A stretch of 64,000 bases of DNA. It comes from Varibaculum cambriense (GTDB taxonomy: Bacteria; Actinomycetota; Actinomycetes; Actinomycetales; Actinomycetaceae). Both the position numbers and the translations under genes were made by a program. Of the stretch, positions 9,659 through 19,018 are shown piece by piece (within the stretch, counting starts at the first letter, position 1; every line of letters starts with the position of its first letter). Where the stretch lies: assembly GCF_002848005.1 (NCBI RefSeq), contig NZ_PKHX01000006.1, positions 89,229-153,228 on the forward strand. The letters run 5' to 3'. Under the pieces are notes generated by a model. The model saw nothing but the letters and a program-made list of their open reading frames with translations. It searched no databases and was not told the origin of the DNA.

Positions 9659-10498
9659 GTGTCAGAGTATCCCCCTAGGAGGCAGCGCCTGCAGTCTCGA
9701 GCCAGCCGTTCACGTCGGCGCTCGGACTGGAATTTACTTATTCGCGCCTCCTCGCTTGCGATTGCACTGACTATTACCTTTATTCTGATCATTTCCGCAA
9801 TGCCGCGAGCTCCGAAGCAGGTAGAGGCCGAGCAGACCGCGCCCACGTTACAGTGGACCGCGGTTCCTAGGGTTAACCCCAAACAGCAAGCTAAAGAGCC
9901 GGCCATCGCCTTAGAGGTAAAAGGAGAGTTACCGGGGGGAGAAAGTTCCCAGGACGTACCCCATTCGGCGGCCGGTACTACCTCGGTAGTACCTGGCACC
10001 TGGCAAGGTCGCGGCACCGGGAAAGTCTATTTTTATCGGGTAGAAGTGGAAAACGGGCTGCCCGTCAACGGTGAAACTGCGGCAAAAAGCATTCATGCTA
10101 TCTTGAATGATCCTCGCGGATGGGGCGGAAAACAGGGCGAAATCTCTTTTACCCGCACCGATGGGCAGGCTGATTTTCGGATAGTTATTGCCAGCCCCGC
10201 CCTTACTGACCGGCTGTGTGCCCCGCTGACCACCAACGGGGTTTCTAACTGCCGCAATGGCGACAATGTGGTGCTCAATGCCCACCGTTGGATCGGAGGA
10301 GCCAAGATGTGGTTCCAAAAAGGTAAAACCATGACTGATTACCGGATCTACGAAGTTTCCCACGAAACCGGGCATTGGCTGGGACACGGGCATCTGTTCT
10401 GCCCGCAACCGGGAGGCCTGGCTCCGGTAATGCAACAACAAAGCGCAGATGGTGGGGAAAATCTGGGTTGTATTCCCAATGGATGGGCAAACCCCTAA
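9659..10498 (+). CDS. Membrane-anchored DUF3152 protein, metallopeptidase-like
   Basis: 279 residues from GTG 9659; a TTG at 9653 would add two. Neither has a ribosome site, and a TAAACT hexamer lies about 8 bases upstream, so leaderless initiation is possible. A basic N-terminus is followed by one hydrophobic segment (ASSLAIALTITFILIISA), then a proline-rich linker and an extracytoplasmic DUF3152 domain. The domain has the family signatures YRVEVENGLP, DPRGWG and a C-terminal HETGHWLGHGH, a metzincin-like HExxHxxGxxH zinc site. Four cysteines in the domain may form disulfides outside the cell. The substrate is unknown. It is divergent from ppdK. Confidence 0.88.
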   Translation: MSEYPPRRQRLQSRASRSRRRSDWNLLIRASSLAIALTITFILIISAMPRAPKQVEAEQTAPTLQWTAVPRVNPKQQAKEPAIALEVKGELPGGESSQDVPHSAAGTTSVVPGTWQGRGTGKVYFYRVEVENGLPVNGETAAKSIHAILNDPRGWGGKQGEISFTRTDGQADFRIVIASPALTDRLCAPLTTNGVSNCRNGDNVVLNAHRWIGGAKMWFQKGKTMTDYRIYEVSHETGHWLGHGHLFCPQPGGLAPVMQQQSADGGENLGCIPNGWANP

Positions 10499-10568
10499 TC
10501 CCCCTGGCAACAACTTATTTTCAGGTCGTTTCCAGGACTACTTCAGGGCGGCGTGAGACAATCCCCGC

Positions 10569-10856
10569 ATGAGTATCTTATTGACGATTGGTTTTCTTCT
10601 TTGCGGAGCAGCGTTAGTGTTCCTGGTAGCTCGCAGCGTCCGCGCTTTGAACGCCCGCGACCGTGCTCGTAAAACCCATTTCGAACAAGAAATCGGCAGC
10701 GTAGACAATCTGTTGGCCTCCTCGCTAGCTGACCGCGATAAGCTCCGGCAGATGCGGGATCAAGGACGCCTGCAACGCTGGGACGCAATCCGGGACGTAA
10801 TGCGGCAAGAGGGCGTACCCGAAGAGGTAGCGACCGAGTTCATTGACCGCCTCTAG
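10569..10856 (+). CDS. Small single-span membrane protein, hypothetical
   Basis: 95 residues: one N-terminal transmembrane helix (ILLTIGFLLCGAALVFLVA), then a charged, probably helical cytoplasmic tail ending GVPEEVATEFIDRL. No family is recognised. Its stop codon shares the palindrome CTAG (10853-10856) with the stop of the convergent polyprenyl synthase gene, so the two genes overlap by four bases. There is no terminator between them, and the transcripts must run into each other or stop inside the neighbour. Confidence 0.6.
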   Translation: MSILLTIGFLLCGAALVFLVARSVRALNARDRARKTHFEQEIGSVDNLLASSLADRDKLRQMRDQGRLQRWDAIRDVMRQEGVPEEVATEFIDRL

Positions 10857-11863
10857 GCAATACGATCAACTAAGGTGTTCGCAAACTTTTCGAGCGCCGC
10901 TTTAACTTCGTTATCTTCTAGGAAAGCAATCGCTGCTTTCGCGTCCTCACACCAAGAGAAAGCTAGTTGCCGGGTACGTTCCAGCACTGAATGTGCCCGC
11001 AACATCTGCACTACCCGCTCCAGTGCCGCGTCCTCGCTAACCAAAGCGCCCCGGCTAAGTTCGGCCAATATCTTTTGCCCGTCCTCATCAAGCACCCCGC
11101 GCGCCGCATCTTGGCGCAGCAGCAAGATCGGCATGGTGTCTACTCCCTCGCGCAGATCCGTTCCCGGAGTTTTTCCGGAATCGGCACTGTCAGAGGACAG
11201 ATCGATAACATCATCTGCCAGTTGGAAGGCAACCCCAATCTTTTCGCCGAACTGGATAACCGCATTAGTCACGGCCTCGGGAGCCCCGGAAAGCTCTGCC
11301 CCAAAGCGCGCCGACTGCGCTACCAAAGAACCAGTCTTATCTGCCAGCACCTGGATGTAGAACTCCACCGGATCTTGACCCGCTTCCGGACCGAAAGTCT
11401 CGTTCAACTGCCCGCGGCATAAACGATCAAAGGTTACCGCATGCTGCAACACCGCTTCCGGCCCTAGCGTGGCAACCATTTGCGAGGCACGAGCAAAGAC
11501 TAAGTCACCTGCCAGTACCGCGCGGTTATTGCCCCACACGCGCTGAACTGCGTTCACCCCGCGCCGCGTAGGCGCCGAGTCCATTACGTCATCGTGGTAC
11601 AAAGTAGCCAGATGGGTAAGCTCGACCACTACGCAGGCACGTAGAACCTCCTCGGAGGAAGGACGCTGCCCCAGATGGGAGCAAAGCAGCACCAAACCGG
11701 GACGCATCCTTTTGCCACCGGCTTTCGCCAAGTGTCCGACAATATCGTCGAGCACGCCCCGGTCATCTGATAGCACCTGGGTCAGGCGATCCTCCACCTG
11801 AACCAAGCCATCAGAAATCTGATCTTCTAGCTCGTCGATACGCTGCTGGGACAAGTTACTCAC
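10853..11863 (-). CDS. Polyprenyl diphosphate synthase (menaquinone side chain)
   Basis: 336 residues from GTG 11863. This start gives a GTGA overlap with the nuoN stop; the longer ATG frame starting at 11944 would overlap nuoN by 85 bases and adds an unrelated N-terminus. Both aspartate-rich motifs of trans-prenyltransferases are present: LYHDDVMDSAPTRRG (first DDxxD) and QLADDVIDL (second), plus GGKRMRPGL. The enzyme chains isopentenyl diphosphate units onto an allylic primer. Being translationally coupled to the last nuo gene, and near menA/menG/menJ, it most likely makes the menaquinone tail (inference). Chain length cannot be read reliably. Confidence 0.92.
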   Translation of the reverse strand: MSNLSQQRIDELEDQISDGLVQVEDRLTQVLSDDRGVLDDIVGHLAKAGGKRMRPGLVLLCSHLGQRPSSEEVLRACVVVELTHLATLYHDDVMDSAPTRRGVNAVQRVWGNNRAVLAGDLVFARASQMVATLGPEAVLQHAVTFDRLCRGQLNETFGPEAGQDPVEFYIQVLADKTGSLVAQSARFGAELSGAPEAVTNAVIQFGEKIGVAFQLADDVIDLSSDSADSGKTPGTDLREGVDTMPILLLRQDAARGVLDEDGQKILAELSRGALVSEDAALERVVQMLRAHSVLERTRQLAFSWCEDAKAAIAFLEDNEVKAALEKFANTLVDRIA

Positions 11864-13446
11864 GGGATAACAATAGCGGTGTTTTGTAGAATATCGAGAA
11901 CTGAACCCGGGAGAATCCCCAGCAGCACCGTCAAGAGAGCACAAATCCCAATCGCCACATAAGTGATCTCAGCATGGGGAGCAACCGTGGTATTTTCTGC
12001 CACCGGATCTAGGAACATGATTTTACCTAGACGGAAATAGTAGAAGGCAGTAATCGCAGAAGCAATCACCGCGCAAATAACCAACGCAGTTGCCCCTCCT
12101 TGTACACCAGCACTAAATGCCAGGAATTTACCCACGAATCCCGCAGTCAGTGGGATCCCGGCGAAGGACAGCAAGAAGAGCATCATGCATCCTGCTAGCA
12201 CCGGATGGGTTTTCCCGAAACCAGCCCAAGCGGACATGGAATGTTGCTCCGCAGTAGCGACCCCGTCCTCGTTACTAACCCGAACCAGGTAGATGATCGC
12301 GAATGCCCCAATGGTGGCTACCCCATAGGTAAGCAGGTAGAACAGGACTGCCCCATTCGCGTTAAGCGCGCCCTTAGTGAAGGCAATCAAGATGAAACCG
12401 GCATGCGCAATAGACGAGTACGCCAGCATCCGTTTGATATTGTCTTGCACTAGACCGAAGAAGGTACCGACCGCCATGGTCAAAATCGCCACCGTCCACA
12501 AGAACGGCTTGAAGTTGGCTTCGAACTGCACCACCACGGTAGAGAAGAAGCGCAACATTGCTAGGAACGCCGCTGCTTTTACTCCCGCAGCCATAAAACC
12601 AGTTACCGGCGTAGGCGCCCCTTGATATACATCCGGGGTCCAAGCGTGGAAGGGAGCCGCGCCAATCTTGAAGAGTAAGCCCACCATCATCAGGGCGGCA
12701 CCCGTCATCAGCAGCGCCGGGGAGGCTACCCGGTAGGGAATCGCTAGCGCCAGTTGATCCAGCAGCAGCGACCCGGAGTAGCCGTATAGCAAAGACATGC
12801 CCATGAGCATGAACCCGGAGGCGAAGGCTCCCAGCACGAAATACTTAAGAGCAGCTTCCTGGCTGAGGAGGCGGCGGTAGCGCGCCATGGCACTCATCGC
12901 ATACAGGGGCAGCGAAATGATCTCTAGAGCCACAAACAGAGTCAGCATCGAGTTCGCCATGGGGAAGATCATCATTCCCCCCAGGGAGAATAGGCTCAGT
13001 GGCAAGACCTCACTGCGCTGATAGCCACGCCTTTCAGTCTGTTCTTCCTGGAAAGAACCGGGAATATCCGAGGGCTGTCCCGCGAAAGCAGAAACCCGGT
13101 TGCCAGTACGATCAATCATCGGCAGTAGCGCCAGCAATCCCACAATCAGCATCAACAGTTGGGAGAACATGGAGAATCCATCTACGATTAGCTCTCCGCG
13201 TACGAGCCGTTGCCCGCTTTGCAGATCGAAGGCTCCAAAAGAGGGCGCAAAGGCCAGCAGGGCAATGGCAACCACGGCGATTGACCAGGTGCATTGCACG
13301 CCCCAACGCTGTTTTGCGGGTACGAATGCCTCTAGCAGAATCCCGATGATTGCCCCAAAAAGCACCACCAATACCGGAGCCATTAGCGCCCAGTTAAAAC
13401 CTAGCTCGCTAAAGTTATTAATCACGGTAGCGTTCGTTAAGCTCAC
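11860..13446 (-). CDS. nuoN: NADH-quinone oxidoreductase subunit N
   Basis: 528 residues with about 14 transmembrane helices, an antiporter-like proton channel subunit of complex I. The typical proton-antiporter core is visible (FEVALEI-type segment SMLTLFVALEIISLPLYAM; KIGAAPFHAWTPDVYQGAPTP). A lysine in the PFHAW region and a glutamate in the LFVALEII helix fit the conserved channel residues. Start overlaps the nuoM stop by four bases. A polar loop rich in acidic and arginine residues (SDIPGSFQEEQTERRGYQ) lies in the first third, as in other actinobacterial NuoN. Confidence 0.97.
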   Translation of the reverse strand: MSLTNATVINNFSELGFNWALMAPVLVVLFGAIIGILLEAFVPAKQRWGVQCTWSIAVVAIALLAFAPSFGAFDLQSGQRLVRGELIVDGFSMFSQLLMLIVGLLALLPMIDRTGNRVSAFAGQPSDIPGSFQEEQTERRGYQRSEVLPLSLFSLGGMMIFPMANSMLTLFVALEIISLPLYAMSAMARYRRLLSQEAALKYFVLGAFASGFMLMGMSLLYGYSGSLLLDQLALAIPYRVASPALLMTGAALMMVGLLFKIGAAPFHAWTPDVYQGAPTPVTGFMAAGVKAAAFLAMLRFFSTVVVQFEANFKPFLWTVAILTMAVGTFFGLVQDNIKRMLAYSSIAHAGFILIAFTKGALNANGAVLFYLLTYGVATIGAFAIIYLVRVSNEDGVATAEQHSMSAWAGFGKTHPVLAGCMMLFLLSFAGIPLTAGFVGKFLAFSAGVQGGATALVICAVIASAITAFYYFRLGKIMFLDPVAENTTVAPHAEITYVAIGICALLTVLLGILPGSVLDILQNTAIVIP

Positions 13447-15008
13447 TTTCCGGTCCCTTCTACTTGAAAAGCCACATCCTGGGTGACAATCACCTTTTGG
13501 GCAACCTGTGACATCGGATCAACCAAGGGTTGCGGATGCAGACCAATCACCAGCATCAGCACAATCAGCGGGGCAGCCACTCCCCAACGTTCCCGGTTAT
13601 CTAAATCTTTAATCGACTTACGATGTTCCGGAGCCTTGCCGGTGAAAATCTTTTGGTAAGGCAAGAGCACATAAAGCGCGCCCGCCACTACGCCCACCAG
13701 GCAGAGCGCTGCTGCCCACTGGTAGAGCCGGAAGGTACCAATCAGTACCATCAGCTCCGGTACGAACCCAGACAGACCGGGTAATGCGATGGCTGCTAAC
13801 CCGGAGATTAAGAAGGTTCCGGCAATCAGCGGAGTCACCCGTTGCATACCGCCGTAAGCCTCAATGTCTTGGCTATGTCCCCGCTCGGTGAGGAACCCAC
13901 CAATCAGGAACATACCGGCGATGGACAGGCCGTGAGCCACCATATAAACCATGGCACCAGCCAGCGCCACCGTGTTGCCAACATAGATGCCCAGCACCAT
14001 CAGACCAAAGTGGGCTACCGAGGTGAAGGAGATCAGGCGCATTAAATCCTTTTGCGCCAGAGCCGCCAGCGAACCCCAGATTACGGAGATCACCGCCAGG
14101 ATAATGAAAGCTAAGGCGGCTCGCTGGGAGGCATTCGGGAAGATGGTCAAACACAAAGTGATCATCCCGAAAGTACCGATTTTATCCAGGATTCCTACCA
14201 GCAGAGCGGAGGTTCCCGGACGGGCATTCTCGGCAGTGTCTGCTAGCCAGGTGTGTACCGGAACCATCGGCGCCTTGACCGCAAACGCGATGAAGAAACT
14301 GATCATCAGCGCCATTTCTACCCCGGGACTAGCTTGCAGCTTTCCGGCCAAGTTCTCAATGAGGTAAAGACCAGCATGCTGCTCGTTAGAGGCAGCGGCC
14401 AGCGGAGAATAAACGTAGATTCCCACGATTCCGATTAGCATGACCAGGCCGCCTGCCAGCGAATACAGCAGGAACTTCATCGCGGCAGCTTTCCGTTTCG
14501 CCCCATTACCGTAGCGCCCAATCAGGAAGAACATGGGCACTAGCATGGCTTCAAACGCCAGGTAGAACACGAATACGTCGCGAGCCGCAAAAATCAGCAT
14601 CATGAACGCCAGGGTGGCTAAGGTTAGTCCCACGTAGCCGGCATCATCGTAAGGTTTGTTCTCACCCTCGAGGTCACGTGCCGAAGCGATCAGCACGATC
14701 AAAGTGAGTAGTGCTGAAAGTACTAGCATCGCGAGTCCGAGGCCGTTTACTCCCAGCGCCCAAGAAACTCCCAGGGCGCGAATCCAACTGTGGGTTTCTG
14801 CGAACTGGTAGGCAGCCGCTTTACCGTAGTCAAAATTCAGTGCCAAGTAGATGGTGCCTAGCAAAACCAAGGCCGATACTGCCAGGCCGATCTGACGCGC
14901 GGCAATCCGAGTAGGCTTTATCAGCCACAGCGCCAAAGCCGCCAGCGCCGGTAGCACTACCAGCAGCGTTAGCATTGGGAAAGTTGAGTTCAAGACTGTA
15001 ATTTCCAT
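13443..15008 (-). CDS. nuoM: NADH-quinone oxidoreductase subunit M
   Basis: 521 residues, about 14 membrane helices. This is the second antiporter-like proton-pumping subunit of complex I. Diagnostic segments are FYLAFEAMLVPMFFLIGRYG (conserved glutamate), KAPMVPVHTWLADTAENARP and the HGLSIAGMFLIGG helix. Its stop overlaps the nuoN start by four bases, and it follows nuoL by about 20 bases, so it is co-translated in the nuo operon. Confidence 0.97.
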   Translation of the reverse strand: MEITVLNSTFPMLTLLVVLPALAALALWLIKPTRIAARQIGLAVSALVLLGTIYLALNFDYGKAAAYQFAETHSWIRALGVSWALGVNGLGLAMLVLSALLTLIVLIASARDLEGENKPYDDAGYVGLTLATLAFMMLIFAARDVFVFYLAFEAMLVPMFFLIGRYGNGAKRKAAAMKFLLYSLAGGLVMLIGIVGIYVYSPLAAASNEQHAGLYLIENLAGKLQASPGVEMALMISFFIAFAVKAPMVPVHTWLADTAENARPGTSALLVGILDKIGTFGMITLCLTIFPNASQRAALAFIILAVISVIWGSLAALAQKDLMRLISFTSVAHFGLMVLGIYVGNTVALAGAMVYMVAHGLSIAGMFLIGGFLTERGHSQDIEAYGGMQRVTPLIAGTFLISGLAAIALPGLSGFVPELMVLIGTFRLYQWAAALCLVGVVAGALYVLLPYQKIFTGKAPEHRKSIKDLDNRERWGVAAPLIVLMLVIGLHPQPLVDPMSQVAQKVIVTQDVAFQVEGTGK

Positions 15009-15027
15009 TTATCTTTTCCTCCTGCCC

Positions 15028-17028
15028 CTAAACCAATTGGCTTCCGACAACTAGGACCAGGGCTAAAAGCACACCGCCCAGAATGTAACTGGCGTATGCA
15101 CGAATGTAGCCATTTTGCACATGGCTCAAGGCACGTCCCAGAGCCTGGGCGCACCAGGCGATACCGCGAACGATGCCATCGATTAGGCCACGGTCAGCGC
15201 CTCCCACCCCGAAGGTGAGTAGTTGTGCCGGTAGCATGGCGACCGACTCGTTAACGGTGTCCTGATAAAGATCCACTCGGGCTGCCTCCACCAGGGCGTT
15301 GGAGGCCGGAGCCACTTTCGGTACCGGCTTGCGCACGTACATTACGAATGCCAAGGCCAGCCCGCAAAGTACCAGGATCAAGGTGATTACCGAAATCGCA
15401 GCGTGTGACAGCACGGAAACCGTAGCGCTTTCCGTAGCAGCTGCAGTGCCGGTAACTGGCTCTAACCACTGGGTGAACTTTTCGGTGAAGCCCAAGACCA
15501 TCCCCATAGCCAGGGAGAACACTGATAACACTACGATCGGTCCATTCATGAGCCAAGACGCTTCGTGCGGATGTACCTCGCTGCCGCCGTCAAACTCGGT
15601 CGTCCAGCGCTTTTCTCCATGGAAAATCATAAAGAACAGTCGCGACATATAGAACGAAGTGATTCCCGCGCCCACCATGGCCACCAATCCGAAGATCCAG
15701 GCTCCGGTGGTTCCAAATGCCGCAGTGTTAAAGGCGGCAGCGATAATCGGTTCTTTGGAGAAGAAACCCGAGAACGGGGGAATCCCCAAGATCGCCAACC
15801 AGGCGATACCGAAACAGATCCAAGAAACCTTCATCACCGTTCGCAAAGCACCGAAGCGGCGCATATCTACCTGCTCGTTCATCGCGTGCATGACCGAGCC
15901 GGCTCCCAGGAACAACTGGGCTTTGAAGAATCCGTGTACGAACAGGTGGAAGATAGCCAAGGTCCAGCCGATGGGCCCCAAACCGGCACCCAACATCATG
16001 TACCCGATCTGGGACATGGTGGAGGCGGCCAGTACCTTCTTCATATCGTCCTTGGCGCAGCCCACGATCGCTCCGAACAGCAAGGTAATCGCTCCGACGA
16101 TTGCCACACAGAGCTGGGCAGTCGGGGAGGCCACGAAGATATCGCCGGAACGCACAATCAAGTACACACCGGCGGTAACCATCGTGGCCGCGTGGATAAG
16201 GGCTGACACCGGGGTGGGGCCAGCCATAGCGTCACCCAGCCAGGCTTGTAGCGGGAACTGCGCAGATTTACCACAAGCAGCCAGTAGCAAGAACAGGCCG
16301 ATGGCGGTTGCCCAGCCGCCGGTCATATCTCCAGAGCGCGAGGCTCCCAGCACATTGACGAACTTCATGGAGTTGAATTCCGCGTACATGGACATCATGG
16401 CCAGCAGCAGACCCAGATCACCGACACGGTTCATCACGAAGGCTTTCTTGGCGGCTACCGCATTGGGCAGTTCGTGATTCCAGAAGCCAATCAAGAGGTA
16501 GGATGCCAGGCCGACGCCCTCCCAACCAAAGAACAAAGCCACATAGGAATCCGAGAGCACCAGGGTGAGCATCGAGGCCACGAAGAAGTTCAGGTAAGCG
16601 AAGAAACGCCGCCGGTCCGGGTCGTGTTCCATATAGGCCACGGAGTAGACGTGGATCAAGGAACCCACAAACGTAACCAGCAGTACGAAAGTCATCGAGA
16701 GCGGATCCAGGAGCAGATTCCAGGAAAGCTCAACCGCTTCATTTCCGCTACCGGCCTTAAACCAGGTAAACACCGGAGCTAAGATAGATCTTTCTGCTGG
16801 TGCCTGCCCGATCATTTGGCAGAAAATAATAAATCCCAGCAGGAAGGAACTCCAGGAGGCAGCAACTGCCAACCAGTGTCCCCATTTATCGGTCGCCCGG
16901 CCACATACCAACAGAAAACCGGAAGTTAACAAGGGAATCGCCACCATCAGCCAGGCGTATTCCGCTAGTCCCGTAGCCGACACATTTGCCATTTGCTCTG
17001 CCGCGGTATTTAGCAACAACGAGTTCAT
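15028..17028 (-). CDS. nuoL: NADH-quinone oxidoreductase subunit L
   Basis: 666 residues, the largest antiporter-like subunit of complex I, with about 16 helices and the C-terminal lateral helix expected of NuoL. Signatures are FFGWEGVGLASYLLIGFW, KSAQFPLQAWLGDAMAGPTPVSALIHAATM and DDMKKVLAASTMSQIGYM. The first 20 residues before the first helix are polar; an internal ATG (MANVSATG) is an alternative start. It is separated from nuoK by 15 bases. Confidence 0.97.
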   Translation of the reverse strand: MNSLLLNTAAEQMANVSATGLAEYAWLMVAIPLLTSGFLLVCGRATDKWGHWLAVAASWSSFLLGFIIFCQMIGQAPAERSILAPVFTWFKAGSGNEAVELSWNLLLDPLSMTFVLLVTFVGSLIHVYSVAYMEHDPDRRRFFAYLNFFVASMLTLVLSDSYVALFFGWEGVGLASYLLIGFWNHELPNAVAAKKAFVMNRVGDLGLLLAMMSMYAEFNSMKFVNVLGASRSGDMTGGWATAIGLFLLLAACGKSAQFPLQAWLGDAMAGPTPVSALIHAATMVTAGVYLIVRSGDIFVASPTAQLCVAIVGAITLLFGAIVGCAKDDMKKVLAASTMSQIGYMMLGAGLGPIGWTLAIFHLFVHGFFKAQLFLGAGSVMHAMNEQVDMRRFGALRTVMKVSWICFGIAWLAILGIPPFSGFFSKEPIIAAAFNTAAFGTTGAWIFGLVAMVGAGITSFYMSRLFFMIFHGEKRWTTEFDGGSEVHPHEASWLMNGPIVVLSVFSLAMGMVLGFTEKFTQWLEPVTGTAAATESATVSVLSHAAISVITLILVLCGLALAFVMYVRKPVPKVAPASNALVEAARVDLYQDTVNESVAMLPAQLLTFGVGGADRGLIDGIVRGIAWCAQALGRALSHVQNGYIRAYASYILGGVLLALVLVVGSQLV

Positions 17029-17043
17029 TAGTTTCTATACCCC

Positions 17044-17343
17044 CTAGCGTCCCATCAAACGCACTTCATCGACCGAGGTCGAACGACGCGTCCTGAAGAT
17101 CGAGACGATGATCGCCAGGCCAACCACCACTTCCGCAGCGGCTACCACCATGACGAAGAAGGCCATCACTTGCCCTTCAATGTTCTGATGCATATTCGAG
17201 AAAGTCACCAGCATCAAGTTACAGGAGTTCAGCATCAGTTCCACTCCCATCAGCGCGATTACCGCCGAGTGACGGGTCAATACAATTACTGCGCCGATGA
17301 AGAAGAGAATGACTGCCAATACTAGATATGAAGTCAAAGACAT
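17044..17343 (-). CDS. nuoK: NADH-quinone oxidoreductase subunit K
   Basis: 99 residues, three helices, the normal size. Conserved glutamates are in helix 2 ([14 protein letters not shown]) and helix 3 ([10 protein letters not shown]), which form part of the central hydrophilic axis of the complex I membrane arm. Start overlaps the nuoJ stop by one base. Confidence 0.97.
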   Translation of the reverse strand: MSLTSYLVLAVILFFIGAVIVLTRHSAVIALMGVELMLNSCNLMLVTFSNMHQNIEGQVMAFFVMVVAAAEVVVGLAIIVSIFRTRRSTSVDEVRLMGR

Positions 17344-18368
17344 TATTCACTGACCTCCGTTTCTGAGGCATCAAGGTTGGATGCTGGCGAGGGATCGCTG
17401 GGAGGCGCTCCCTCAATCTTGGGGGTGATCACCCGGGTCTTAGGGGCGTTCAAACCGCTAGGCGCATCGGAGCCTGCCATTCCCCAGGCTCCAGATTTAG
17501 TGACCGCTTGCGAAGCCTCTGTAGAGTGAACTCCTTGCGCGGGCCTATCCCCGAGGTCGGCGCGAATCTTCTCCACCAAGTGCGGTGCCGCTTCACCTAG
17601 CGAACGGTCAGCGTTGCGGGCACGTAGCGCCGGGGAAACCGAGTTGACGATCGGACGTTGATCCTCTCCCGAAATATTGGGGGTGTCGGTCGCGTTAGTA
17701 GTTTGATAAACACCTGCGATCGGCTGTTGACCGGGATGAATACCCCGTTTGGCATAATCTTCCATCCGCGCTTGCGCCGTCTCGGGCTGCTTAAACAGCT
17801 TATGCAGCCGATCACCGTGAGTTAGCGAAACCGCCGCGACTACCGCAATAATCAGCAGACAGCCGATAACTTCCATAGTGTAAATATGCTCGGTGAACAG
17901 GCTCATCGCGATCTTCACCGGGTTGGAATCGGTAGAACCCTCGGCTGAGGCAGTAGGCATATCCGGAACCTGACCAAACTTCGGTAGGTACGCCTTTACC
18001 AGCACAACTGCCACGAAAATCGCTCCGAATACGCCCGCACAAATTGCTCCCCAGCGGAGGAAACGGCGGGTGCGGAGGTAGTTATCCGAGGCGGCGACCC
18101 CCACCATCATAATGATGAAAAGGATCAAGGTCATGACCGCGCCGGTATAGACCACTACCTGCACTACTCCGATAAAGTAGGCTCCTTGCGAAACATACAT
18201 CATTGCTAGGCAGAGCATTACCCCTACCATGCAGATCGCAGAGTGTACTGCGGTCCGGCAAAACAGTACGCCGAGCGCTAGCGCCACCATGATTACTGCC
18301 GTTACCCAGAAGAATACGGTTTGTCCCGTACTAAAATCTGTAGCTGCGGCTTGGGCTAGCAATGTCAT
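17343..18368 (-). CDS. nuoJ: NADH-quinone oxidoreductase subunit J with long C-terminal tail
   Basis: 341 residues. The first 195 form the five-helix NuoJ core ([40 protein letters not shown]). After [20 protein letters not shown] comes a hydrophilic tail of some 125 residues rich in Pro, Ala, Ser and acidic residues, with no recognised domain. Actinobacterial NuoJ proteins often carry cytoplasmic tails, but this one is long. Start overlaps the nuoI stop by four bases. A -10/-35 was not sought inside the operon. Confidence 0.96.
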   Translation of the reverse strand: MTLLAQAAATDFSTGQTVFFWVTAVIMVALALGVLFCRTAVHSAICMVGVMLCLAMMYVSQGAYFIGVVQVVVYTGAVMTLILFIIMMVGVAASDNYLRTRRFLRWGAICAGVFGAIFVAVVLVKAYLPKFGQVPDMPTASAEGSTDSNPVKIAMSLFTEHIYTMEVIGCLLIIAVVAAVSLTHGDRLHKLFKQPETAQARMEDYAKRGIHPGQQPIAGVYQTTNATDTPNISGEDQRPIVNSVSPALRARNADRSLGEAAPHLVEKIRADLGDRPAQGVHSTEASQAVTKSGAWGMAGSDAPSGLNAPKTRVITPKIEGAPPSDPSPASNLDASETEVSE

Positions 18369-19018
18369 TGCTGAACCTCCTTAACCCCCGACTGTTTCAA
18401 AGTCGGATCTTCTGGACGGTGCTGGGCGACCCAATCACGTTGCGCCTGGGTCACACCGGTCACCTTTCCTCGGTAATAATCACCATCGGTGGTTCCTTCC
18501 ACCATGGGGTGCGGAGCCGAAAGCATCCCGTCCTCGAGAGGAGCGAGAATCTGATCTTTTTCGTAGATCATGGTTTCGCGATGGTAATCCGCCATCTCAA
18601 ACTCATTACTCATGGTAAGAGCTCTGGTGGGACAGGCTTCAATACACATTCCGCAGAAAATACAACGCAGATAATTGATTTGGTAAACCCTGCCGTAGCG
18701 CTCCCCGGGCGAATACTGTGCCTCGGGAGTATTGGCGGCGGCCTCTACATAGATAGCATCCGCGGGGCAGGCCCAGGCACACAGCTCACATCCGATACAT
18801 TTTTCCAAACCATCGGGATAGTGGTTCAGCTGGTGGCGTCCGTGAAAACGCGGCTGCACATGCGGAACCTCATAGGGGTATTGCTCAGTTACCGTGGGAC
18901 GGAAGAAGGAGCGAAAGGTTACCCCGAATCCGGCTACGGGAGCGAAAAACTCGCCTAACGCGCCCTTTTCATCGGGCTCAAAGCTCATGTCTTCCCTGGT
19001 GGGATTACGTTTACTCAT
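18365..19018 (-). CDS. nuoI: NADH-quinone oxidoreductase subunit I (two [4Fe-4S])
   Basis: 217 residues. Two complete ferredoxin motifs bind clusters N6a and N6b: [12 protein letters not shown] and [12 protein letters not shown]. The N-terminal segment ([23 protein letters not shown] region) is the usual connecting part. It passes electrons from NuoG towards NuoB. It overlaps nuoH at its 5' end by eight bases. Confidence 0.97.
   Translation of the reverse strand: MSKRNPTREDMSFEPDEKGALGEFFAPVAGFGVTFRSFFRPTVTEQYPYEVPHVQPRFHGRHQLNHYPDGLEKCIGCELCAWACPADAIYVEAAANTPEAQYSPGERYGRVYQINYLRCIFCGMCIEACPTRALTMSNEFEMADYHRETMIYEKDQILAPLEDGMLSAPHPMVEGTTDGDYYRGKVTGVTQAQRDWVAQHRPEDPTLKQSGVKEVQQ

Noticed and set aside
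11864..11944. Longer start for the polyprenyl synthase
   Set aside because: It overlaps nuoN by 85 bases; the GTG at 11863 gives the normal coupled overlap and family N-terminus.
15565..16477. Long rightward frames opposite nuoL
   Set aside because: They are antisense shadows of nuoL with composition typical of the reverse frame and no ribosome site.
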